From Gammaproteobacteria bacterium (GTDB lineage: Bacteria; Pseudomonadota; Gammaproteobacteria; Pseudomonadales; Azotimanducaceae): DNA of 50,713 nucleotides. Position 1 is the first letter of the stretch, and each line of letters begins with the position of its first letter. Made by a program: the position numbers and the translations under genes. The notes below the pieces were generated by a model that made no database searches, was not told where the DNA came from, and saw only the letters and a list, made by a program, of their open reading frames with translations. Below are positions 41,819 to 50,713 of the stretch, in pieces. The DNA lies in assembly GCA_028821125.1 (NCBI GenBank), contig JAPPHD010000012.1, forward strand, positions 1 through 50,713. Direction: 5' to 3'.

Positions 41819-41880
41819 GCCGCGGTGGCCGGCGCGGCCTCAACGTGCGACAACTCCTGGTTGCACGGGCCTTGCGGCCC
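41819..41880 (-). promoter_or_regulatory. rpsA leader with three hairpins
   Basis: In the transcript direction: GGGCC-GCAA-GGCCC with a GNRA tetraloop (41880-41867); then a 7-bp stem GUG/CAC plus CAAC/GUUG with CAGGA in the loop (41866-41845); then GCCGCG/CGCGGC (41838-41819), just before the AGGAG. This resembles the structured, GGA-loop leader used for S1 autoregulation in enterobacteria. Confidence 0.5.
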
Positions 41881-41907
41881 ATTGGTTGACGTCATGCGCG
41901 GCGCCGC

Positions 41908-42594
41908 TCATCGATCAAGGCCACGCTCGCGCACCAGCGCCAGCGCTTGCCCGAGCACCTCGTCGAGGTTCATGGCCGTGCTGTCGATGACGACGGCATC
42001 CCCGGCCGGTTTCAACGGTGCGGCAGCGCGCTCCCTGTCTCGCGCATCCCGTTCGTGGATGCCGACGAGAAGGGCGCGAAAACTAACATTCAAGCCTTTG
42101 TTTTTCAACTGTTTATTACGGCGCTCCGCGCGAACCTCCGGGTTCGCGTCCAGATAGATTTTCAATGGCGCGTCCGGGAACACCACCGTTCCCATGTCGC
42201 GGCCGTCGGCAACCAGGCCCGGCGGCCGCCGCGCCGCGCGCTGGCGGGAAAGGATGGCGCTGCGCAATTCCGGGTAGGCGGCGATGGTGGATGCGGCGGC
42301 GCCCACCGGCTCCGAACGTATGTCCGGGCCGGGCGCTTCGCCGGAAACGGCGGGGTCGGCGTCCTCGAAACGGAAGTCGAGGCGCGCCGCCAACCCGGCA
42401 AGCGCTTCCCGGTCTTCCAGGCTCATGCCCCGTTCAAGCGCCGCGGCAGCGACGAGCCGATAGAGCGCGCCGCTGTCGAGGTGGCGCCACTGGAGCGAGT
42501 CCGCGAGGAGCGCGGCCAGGGTGCTCTTGCCCGACCCGCCAGGACCGTCCACGCAGATGACCGGCGCGGCCGGATCGCCGCCGTCAGGCGCCAT
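41908..42594 (-). CDS. cmk: Cytidylate kinase
   Basis: A 228-residue CMP/dCMP kinase from ATG 42594. The frame is open a little further upstream, but that part lies in the tyrA-like gene. Residues 12-24 (VICVDGPGGSGKS) are the P-loop, LDSGALYR the CMP-binding segment, and VADGRDMGTVVFPDAPLKIY the family signature. It makes CDP for nucleotide synthesis. It overlaps the preceding tyrA-like gene by 11 bases. The position before rpsA is the standard one. Confidence 0.95.
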   Translation of the reverse strand: MAPDGGDPAAPVICVDGPGGSGKSTLAALLADSLQWRHLDSGALYRLVAAAALERGMSLEDREALAGLAARLDFRFEDADPAVSGEAPGPDIRSEPVGAAASTIAAYPELRSAILSRQRAARRPPGLVADGRDMGTVVFPDAPLKIYLDANPEVRAERRNKQLKNKGLNVSFRALLVGIHERDARDRERAAAPLKPAGDAVVIDSTAMNLDEVLGQALALVRERGLDR

Positions 42595-43405
42595 CGAACT
42601 CGCGGCGACGATTCGCCGCCGATTCGAGCAGGGTGCGAACCGCCTCGGTGTCGTCACGGCGAATGGCGGTCTCCAGCTCCCTGATCTCGTGCCGGCAGGC
42701 CTTGAGAGCTGCCATCAGCGGCGCCTTGTTGAGCCTGAATATCTGCTCCCAAAGCGTCGGGCTCGATGCCGCGATGCGGGTGAAATCGCGGAAGCCGCCT
42801 CCCGCAAGAGACAGCATGGACGGCTCCACGCCATTCATGTAGGCGAACGAAAGCAAGTGCGGGAGGTGGCTGGTAACCGCGAGGATCCGGTCATGTTCCT
42901 CGACGGTCATTGTCCGCACATGTGCGCCGACCGCCCGCCACATGACCTGTACCACGCCGGTCGCCGACGCGTCCGTTTCCGGCTCCGGTGTCAGAATCAC
43001 GGTCTGATCGTGAAACAGGTCGATCTCCGCCTCTTCGGGACCGCTGCGTTCGGAACCGCAGACCGGATGTGACGGCACATAACGCGGCGGCAGGCTCTTG
43101 AGCCTGTGACGCACTGCCTTGACGATGGGCTGCTTGACGCTCGCCACATCGAACACCACCCCCGGATGATCGGCGAGGTCGCACACCCAGGACGCCACCT
43201 GATCGCTCGGCGGCGCCAGCAGTACCGCCGCGGCATCGTCCGGCACCCGATCCACGGCAGCGTCCACCAGGCCCAGATCCAGCGCCTTGCGAGCCCGCGC
43301 CCGGTGCTTGTCAAGGCCCACCACTTCCGCGAACAGGCCGTGATCGGCGGCCGTCCTCGCAAAGGAACACCCGATGAATCCGGTACCGACAATCGCCAGT
43401 TTCAT
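42584..43405 (-). CDS. tyrA: Prephenate/arogenate dehydrogenase
   Basis: A 273-residue NAD-dependent dehydrogenase converting prephenate to 4-hydroxyphenylpyruvate in tyrosine synthesis. MKLAIVGTGFIGCSFARTAA is the Rossmann loop, FDVASVKQPIV and PSHPVCGSERSGPEEA are the prephenate-site segments, and EEHDRILAVTSHLPHLLSFA holds the catalytic His. It is the stand-alone form: neither a chorismate mutase domain nor an aroA domain is fused, whereas many gammaproteobacteria carry a TyrA-AroA fusion or an adjacent aroA here. Located between pheA and cmk. Confidence 0.9.
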   Translation of the reverse strand: MKLAIVGTGFIGCSFARTAADHGLFAEVVGLDKHRARARKALDLGLVDAAVDRVPDDAAAVLLAPPSDQVASWVCDLADHPGVVFDVASVKQPIVKAVRHRLKSLPPRYVPSHPVCGSERSGPEEAEIDLFHDQTVILTPEPETDASATGVVQVMWRAVGAHVRTMTVEEHDRILAVTSHLPHLLSFAYMNGVEPSMLSLAGGGFRDFTRIAASSPTLWEQIFRLNKAPLMAALKACRHEIRELETAIRRDDTEAVRTLLESAANRRREFDGA

Positions 43406-43421
43406 GGAACCCGCACTTTCG

Positions 43422-44522
43422 TTAGAGGATGGAGCGCGGATAGGAGCCCAGCCTGCGTACCTCCAGCGCGACTTCGCCCACCTCGGCCAAGGCGCGTTGC
43501 ACGGTGTCGTCTTCCTGATGGCCGTCGAAGTCGATGAAAAAGACATACGACCAGTCGCCGGACCGCGCCGGACGGGTTTCGATTCTGCTGAGCGAGATGC
43601 CGTGGCGCTCGAAGGGTTCCAGCACCCGGTACAGCGCTCCGGGGCGATTCCTCGTGGACACCAGTATGGATGTCTTGTCCCGGCCGCTCGCGCCGACGGT
43701 CTGGCGGCCGATGACCAGAAAGCGGGTCTTGTTGTCCGTGCGGTCTTCGATGCTGTCGGCAACGACCTTCAGCCCGTAGCGCTGCGCCGCGATCTCGCCT
43801 GCCACGGCGGCAAGCCCCGGGTTTTCGGAGACCTGGTGTGCGGCTTCGGCATTGCTGGCAACAGCGAGCCGGTCTACCCCCGGATAGTTGGTATCGAGCC
43901 AGCCTCGGCACTGGGCCAGTGACTGGGCGTGGGAAACGATCCGCTCCACCCCTCCGTCGCTCTCGGGATGAACCAGGAACGCGTGGTGAATGGGCAGCTC
44001 CACCTCCGCACAGATCCGGATTTCCGGCGGCGCCTCCATGAAGCAGTCCAGCGTGTGGTTGACCATGCCCTCGGTGGAATTCTCCACCGGCACCACGCCG
44101 TAATGGGTCTTTTCGGTTTCCACGGCGCGGAACACCTCATCGATACCGGCGAGGGGCTCGGTCCGTGCGAATTGGCCAAATTGGGCGAGCGCCGCCAGTT
44201 CGGTATAGGTTCCCCGTGGGCCGAGGTACGCCACCGACAACGGCTGCTCGAGAGACAGGCAGCAGGAGATGATCTCGCGGAACAGGCGCGCCACGTCCCC
44301 GTCGGACAACGGCCCCCGGTTGCGCTCCTTGAGGCGGGTGAGAATCCTGGCTTCGCGTTCCGGCCTGAAGTACACGGGCGTTTCGCCGTCCAGGTGGGCC
44401 TGTTTGACCTTGCCGACCTCGAGGGCCAGATCCGCGCGCTCGGACAGGAGCTTCAGCAGCTTGTGGTCGACCTCGTCGATGCGGTCCCGGATGCGCGCCA
44501 GCGCCGCATCATCCGTACTCAT
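43422..44522 (-). CDS. pheA: Bifunctional chorismate mutase/prephenate dehydratase (P-protein)
   Basis: A 366-residue enzyme of phenylalanine synthesis. The AroQ chorismate mutase domain is residues 5-95 (RIRDRIDEVDHKLLKLLSER), the prephenate dehydratase domain about 97-275 (VAYLGPRGTYTELAA; VPVENSTEGMVNHTLDCFM with the catalytic Thr region; DNKTRFLVIG), and the ACT regulatory domain about 285-360 (NRPGALYRVLEPF, SLSRIETRPARS). The ACT motifs PGAL and ETRP resemble the Phe-binding GALV and ESRP, so feedback inhibition is likely. The 3' end of serC overlaps its start by 14 bases. Confidence 0.95.
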   Translation of the reverse strand: MSTDDAALARIRDRIDEVDHKLLKLLSERADLALEVGKVKQAHLDGETPVYFRPEREARILTRLKERNRGPLSDGDVARLFREIISCCLSLEQPLSVAYLGPRGTYTELAALAQFGQFARTEPLAGIDEVFRAVETEKTHYGVVPVENSTEGMVNHTLDCFMEAPPEIRICAEVELPIHHAFLVHPESDGGVERIVSHAQSLAQCRGWLDTNYPGVDRLAVASNAEAAHQVSENPGLAAVAGEIAAQRYGLKVVADSIEDRTDNKTRFLVIGRQTVGASGRDKTSILVSTRNRPGALYRVLEPFERHGISLSRIETRPARSGDWSYVFFIDFDGHQEDDTVQRALAEVGEVALEVRRLGSYPRSIL

Positions 44523-45625
44523 TCTGGAACTCTGTCATGAACTCGACCAGCGCCTTGACCGCTGCCTCGGGCACCGCATTGTATAGGCTTGCACGCATGC
44601 CGCCGACACTGCGGTGACCTTTGAGGTTGAGCAGGCCGCGCCCGTTCGCCAGGCGGAGAAACTCTGCGTCCAGCGACGGGTCGGGCAGCGTGAACGGCAC
44701 GTTCATGATCGACCGGTTCTCCGGCGGAACGGGGGAGCGGTAGAAATCGCTGCCGTCGATGCAGGCATAGAGCCGGGCCGCCTTGGCGGCGTTTCGCTGC
44801 GCCATCGCCGCGACGCCCCCCTGGGCCTTTACCCAGCGGAACACCAGGCCGGCGATGTACCAGGCGTAGGTGGGCGGGGTGTTGTACATGCAGCCGAAAC
44901 CGGCGTTGACGGCATAGTCGAGCAGGCTCGGGGATTCCTGCCGGGCCCGGCCGATCAGGTCGTCACGCACGATCACAAGGGCGAGCCCCGCGGGCCCGAG
45001 GTTTTTCTGCGCGCCGGCGTAGATCAGGCCGAACCGGGAGATGTCCACAGGCCGCGAGAGCAGTTCCGATGACATGTCGGCAACCAGCGGAACCGCCACG
45101 TCCGGAAAGTCATGGAACTGCACGCCGCCGACGGTTTCGTTCGAGCAGATGTGCAGGTAGGCGGCCGAGTCGTCCAGCCGCCAGCCCGAGAAGGGGGGTA
45201 TCCGGTCGAATTTGGTTTCAGCCGAGCTCGCCGCCACGTTGACCGAACCGTATTTGCGCGCCTCGCCGATGGCCTTGGTGGACCAGGCACCGGTTTCCAC
45301 GTAGTCGGCGGAGGCCTTGTCTCCCAGCAGATTGAGGGGCACGGCCGCAAACTGCATGGTGGCGCCGCCGTGCATGAAAAACACCCGGTAGTTCCCGGGG
45401 ACCCGCAGCAGTTCCCGAAAATCGCTCTCGGAGCGTTCGGCGAGCTCCATGAAGGCGGAGCCCCGATGGCTCATCTCCATTACGGACACACCGCTGCCGC
45501 GGTAGTCGAGCATCTCGGCGCGGGCCTCTTCGAGTACCTCCCGGGGCAATGCCGCCGGACCGGGGGAGAAATTGAACGGCCTGGCGCGGCTTTCCCGCCA
45601 TTCCATGGCCGCGGCCGGCGATGCG

Positions 45626-45633
<8 letters not shown>
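44509..45633 (-). CDS. serC: Phosphoserine aminotransferase
   Basis: A 374-residue PLP enzyme for serine and pyridoxine synthesis. It starts [15 protein letters not shown] after about 20 extra residues, has [18 protein letters not shown] near the cofactor phosphate and the PLP lysine K210 in [16 protein letters not shown] 45633 is chosen, with AAGGAG upstream; a second ATG at codon 10 is closer to the usual N-terminus. The start overlaps the gyrA stop by eight bases, so serC translation is coupled to the end of gyrA. Standard order gyrA-serC-pheA. Confidence 0.95.
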
Positions 45634-48268
<2,635 letters not shown>

Positions 48269-48293
48269 TTGGGCACGTGCCGAAAAGGTCATA

Positions 48294-48302
48294 AGTTTAC
48301 CA
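48294..48302 (-). promoter_or_regulatory. Extended -10 promoter of gyrA
   Basis: On the reverse strand TG-G-TAAACT occupies 48302-48294. Transcription would start near 48287, leaving a leader of about 18 bases before ATG 48268 and excluding ATG 48292. The hexamer is an imperfect -10. Confidence 0.4.
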
Positions 48303-48452
48303 CGAACCGTGCCTCGAAGCGCGCTCCGGTCTGCACGAAAACGGCATTGGACGGGCGTTCCCGGCCCATGCTCGACCGTCGTCGCCCGACGGTTGCCGAA
48401 CCGCTCCGCCGGTGAGCGCCGCTCCTCGCGTCGCGACGGAATTTCCGTGACG

Positions 48453-48458
48453 TATAAT
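48453..48458 (+). promoter_or_regulatory. TATAAT six bases before the mtaD start
   Basis: Consensus TATAAT is followed by CCGCCG and then ATG 48465. Transcription would begin at or near the ATG, implying a leaderless mRNA, with no Shine-Dalgarno seen. The same spacing occurs at the ATPase gene (21645-21657). Confidence 0.55.
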
Positions 48459-48464
48459 CCGCCG

Positions 48465-49775
48465 ATGACCCCCTGCGATCTGCTGATTCAATGCCGCTGG
48501 TGCATACCCGTCGCGCCGTCCGGCACGGTCATTGAACACGCCGCGATCGCGGTGACGGGCGAGCGGATCGCAGGCGTCGGCCCGAGGGCGGAAGTCGAGG
48601 CCGGTTTCTCATCCGAAACCGTGGTCGACCTGGGCCGCCACGCCGTGATTCCGGGGCTGGTGAACGCCCACGGGCACGCCGGCATGACGCTGTTGCGCGG
48701 CGCCGCCGAAGACCTGCCGTTGCAGGAGTGGCTGAGCGAGGTCATATGGCCCCTGGAAGCAGCCAATCTGTCGCGGGAATTCGTGCGCGACGGCACCGGC
48801 CTCGCCCTTGCCGAGATGCTCTCTATGGGCATCACGACCTTCTCCGACATGTATTACTTCCCGGATGAGGTGGCGCGCTGCGCGTCGCGCGCGGGGATGC
48901 GCGCCGAGGTTGCGTTCCCGGTAGTGGATTTCCCCAACATCTGGAGCCGCAGCGCCGACGAAGCGCTCCACAAGGGCATGGCGCTGCATGACGAATACAT
49001 GAGCGATTCCCGCATAAACATGGTGTTCGGCCCCCACGCCGCCTATACCGTTTCCCGGGGCGCCCTGGAAAAGGTCGCGATGTACGCGGAGGAGCTGAAC
49101 CGGCCCGTACAGACGCACCTTCACGAGAACGCCGCGGAGGTGGCCGAAGCGCGCAGCCGCGTCGGGCAGTCGTGGATCTATTACCTGCACGACCTCGGCC
49201 TCCTGTCGCCGGCGCTCCAGGCGGTGCACATGACGCAACTCACCGGCCACGAACTCGACCTCGTCGCCCTGCACAACGTCAACGTCATCCATTGCCCGCA
49301 CTCCAACCTGAAGCTGGCCAGCGGCATTTGCCCCGTCGAGCGCCTCACGGAAGCCGGCGTCAACGTTGCCCTGGGCACCGACGGGGCCGCCTCGAACAAC
49401 GCCCTGGACCTGCTCTCCGAAGCGCGCCTGGCGGCGCTGCTCGCCAAGCAGACCGGCGGCGATACGACGAGGGCCGACGCGCCCAGCATGCTGCACATGG
49501 CCACGCTCGGCGGCGCCCGGGCCCTGGGCCTGGACGAGCAAACCGGGTCCCTCGAGCCGGGCAAGCTGGCGGACATCGTGGCCTTCGATCTCGGCGCCCC
49601 GCGATTCGTACCGGTGCGCGACCCGGTGGCCACCCTCATCCACGGCGCTCCGGCGGGTGCGGCCAGTCACGTCTGGGTGGGCGGCCGCTGCCTGTTTGAC
49701 GACGGGGCCTACACAACCCTGGACATCGATGCGATCGGTGCGCGCGCCGAACGCTGGCGGGATATAGCGCATTGA
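48465..49775 (+). CDS. mtaD: 5-methylthioadenosine/S-adenosylhomocysteine deaminase
   Basis: A 436-residue amidohydrolase of the ATZ/TRZ branch. Metal ligands are visible in [10 protein letters not shown] (HxH), THLHENAAE (His and the following Glu) and GTDGAASNN (Asp); GPHAAYTVS precedes them. It deaminates methylthioadenosine or S-adenosylhomocysteine to inosine derivatives, a step in methionine salvage. Its position next to ubiG and divergent from gyrA is conserved in Pseudomonas relatives, which supports the assignment over other amidohydrolases. ATG at 48465 with TATAAT immediately upstream. The 196-base spacer to gyrA holds both promoters. Confidence 0.85.
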   Translation: MTPCDLLIQCRWCIPVAPSGTVIEHAAIAVTGERIAGVGPRAEVEAGFSSETVVDLGRHAVIPGLVNAHGHAGMTLLRGAAEDLPLQEWLSEVIWPLEAANLSREFVRDGTGLALAEMLSMGITTFSDMYYFPDEVARCASRAGMRAEVAFPVVDFPNIWSRSADEALHKGMALHDEYMSDSRINMVFGPHAAYTVSRGALEKVAMYAEELNRPVQTHLHENAAEVAEARSRVGQSWIYYLHDLGLLSPALQAVHMTQLTGHELDLVALHNVNVIHCPHSNLKLASGICPVERLTEAGVNVALGTDGAASNNALDLLSEARLAALLAKQTGGDTTRADAPSMLHMATLGGARALGLDEQTGSLEPGKLADIVAFDLGAPRFVPVRDPVATLIHGAPAGAASHVWVGGRCLFDDGAYTTLDIDAIGARAERWRDIAH

Positions 49776-50464
49776 ACATCGACGACGCTGAAATCGGGAA
49801 ATTCGAGGCGCTCGCGCACCGATGGTGGGATCCCAACGGGGATTTCCGCGCCCTGCACGACATCAATCCCCTGCGCCTCGGCTACGTCGATGACCGGGCG
49901 CCGCTGAAAGGCGCACGCGTAGTCGACGTCGGCTGCGGCGGCGGCATTCTGGCGGAAGCCATGGCCATGGCAGGCGCCGAGGTCACCGGCATCGACATGG
50001 CCGGAAAGCCGCTGGCCGTTGCGCGCCTCCATGCCCTGGAGACGGGCGCCGAACTCGAGTACCTCGCGGCCACGCCGGAAGACCTCGCCGGTGAACGTCC
50101 GGGAGCGTTCGAAACGGTCACCTGCATGGAGATGCTGGAGCACGTTCCCGACTACGCATCTTCAATAGCGGCCTGTGCGGAACTGGCGGCGCCGGGCGGG
50201 CAACTGTTCTTCTCCACCATCAGCCGCACCCCGAAGGCCTACCTGCTCGCTGTTCTGGGCGCGGAATACGTGCTGAACATCCTGCCCAGGGGCACCCACG
50301 ACTACGCCAGGCTGATCCGCCCGTCGGAACTGGCCGGGGCCGTTCGACGGGCTGGGCTCCAAGTGAAAGATGTGTCCGGCATGGCCTACAACCCGTTCTC
50401 CCATCGGGCCCGGCTGACCCGGGATACGGACGTGAACTACCTGCTGCATGCTGTCAGGCCCTGA
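49772..50464 (+). CDS. ubiG: Ubiquinone biosynthesis O-methyltransferase
   Basis: A 230-residue SAM-dependent methyltransferase. FEALAHRWWDPNGDFRALHD and INPLRLGYV are UbiG-specific; VVDVGCGGGILAEAMA (50-65) is SAM motif I, CMEMLEHVPDY the acidic loop and FFSTISRTPKAYLLA plus LPRGTHDYARLIRPSEL the characteristic C-terminal lines. It performs both O-methylations of ubiquinone synthesis. The start is TTG 49772, overlapping the mtaD stop (TTGA), so it is coupled to mtaD. A small GGCCCT/AGGGCT-like fold ends the gene. Confidence 0.95.
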   Translation: MNIDDAEIGKFEALAHRWWDPNGDFRALHDINPLRLGYVDDRAPLKGARVVDVGCGGGILAEAMAMAGAEVTGIDMAGKPLAVARLHALETGAELEYLAATPEDLAGERPGAFETVTCMEMLEHVPDYASSIAACAELAAPGGQLFFSTISRTPKAYLLAVLGAEYVLNILPRGTHDYARLIRPSELAGAVRRAGLQVKDVSGMAYNPFSHRARLTRDTDVNYLLHAVRP

Positions 50465-50490
50465 AGGGCTTGCAGGGAACGAACCACTAA

Positions 50491-50666
50491 CCCGCATCCG
50501 TCACCAACTTCCGTCGCGAGGGCGTCGAGGCGCCGTCCTGCCTGGTCGCGCGGACCGGAAGCCGGTGCAGGCATACTCGACAGTATGTCAAAGCGGCTGG
50601 AGGGAGCACGGCCAGGCAGGGCGAGTGCATCGGCGTCCGCAGCAGGCAGTTGGTGATGGATGCGGG
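50491..50666. repeat. 176-bp nested palindromic element at the right end
   Basis: Outer arms CCCGCATCC...CAACT (50491-50509) and its reverse complement (50648-50666) match 18 of 19 bases. Inner arms CCTGCCTGG (50537-50545) and CCAGGCAGG (50612-50620) match perfectly. At the centre CATACT (50572-50577) pairs with AGTATG (50582-50587) over CGAC. Part of the left arm (50489-50536) recurs at 13315-13362. No protein is encoded; the remaining window to 50713 shows nothing coding. Confidence 0.7.
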
Positions 50667-50713
50667 CTGATATGTTTTGACCTGTCAACCCCCCTCAAGG
50701 AATTTCCTCACGC

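Overview
The window is GC-rich bacterial chromosome, most likely from a gammaproteobacterium. The main support is the right end. There mtaD and ubiG lie divergent from gyrA-serC-pheA-tyrA-cmk-rpsA-ihfB, an order familiar from Pseudomonas and relatives. hisC and aroA are absent from their usual places in that series. No tRNA, rRNA, CRISPR array or intact transposase gene was seen.

Left part (1-21.6 kb): a cut BrnT toxin end with an XRE antitoxin, then a small decayed area with a truncated cupin and a 39-codon short-chain dehydrogenase remnant. After that comes a long accessory catabolic region: NAD-dependent epimerase, sulfotransferase, aldehyde dehydrogenase, cytochrome P450 with its own 3Fe-4S ferredoxin, SDRs, a FadR-type GntR regulator, MaoC-like dehydratase, enoyl-CoA hydratase, quinone-oxidoreductase-like reductase, two aminoglycoside-phosphotransferase-like kinases, an amidohydrolase, a thiamine-diphosphate enzyme and an acyl-CoA dehydrogenase. 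The mix fits degradation of hydrophobic carboxylic acids, sterols or terpenoids through CoA thioesters, but the substrate cannot be read from sequence.

Middle part (21.6-39.3 kb): a visibly AT-richer two-gene ATPase plus TOPRIM-like pair that looks like an anti-phage module of the RloAB/AbiL/PARIS kind, with an extended -10 promoter placed for a leaderless mRNA. Then an agmatinase-family ureohydrolase, an SCP2-like/alpha-beta hydrolase fusion, nudC, an RND efflux pair, an SDR lacking its catalytic lysine, and a ThuA-like protein. The most notable gene is at 34832-35359: a UGSC-family selenoprotein whose in-frame TGA (35117-35119) is followed by Gly-Ser-Cys and by a hairpin with a GU-containing apical loop at the distance expected of a bacterial SECIS element. 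A second P450 and hmgA (homogentisate 1,2-dioxygenase) follow.

Right part (39.3-50.7 kb): the housekeeping block with a three-hairpin rpsA leader, a GyrA carrying Leu at the position equivalent to E. coli Ser83, and gyrA/serC overlapping by 8 bases beside a 15-bp tandem repeat.

Several non-coding inverted-repeat elements of 100-280 bp lie between genes (16.9, 27.3, 39.2 and 50.6 kb). One has a 48-bp relative that supplies the 3' end of the gene at 13327-14343. They look like MITE- or REP-type repeats and are not explained by the genes around them.
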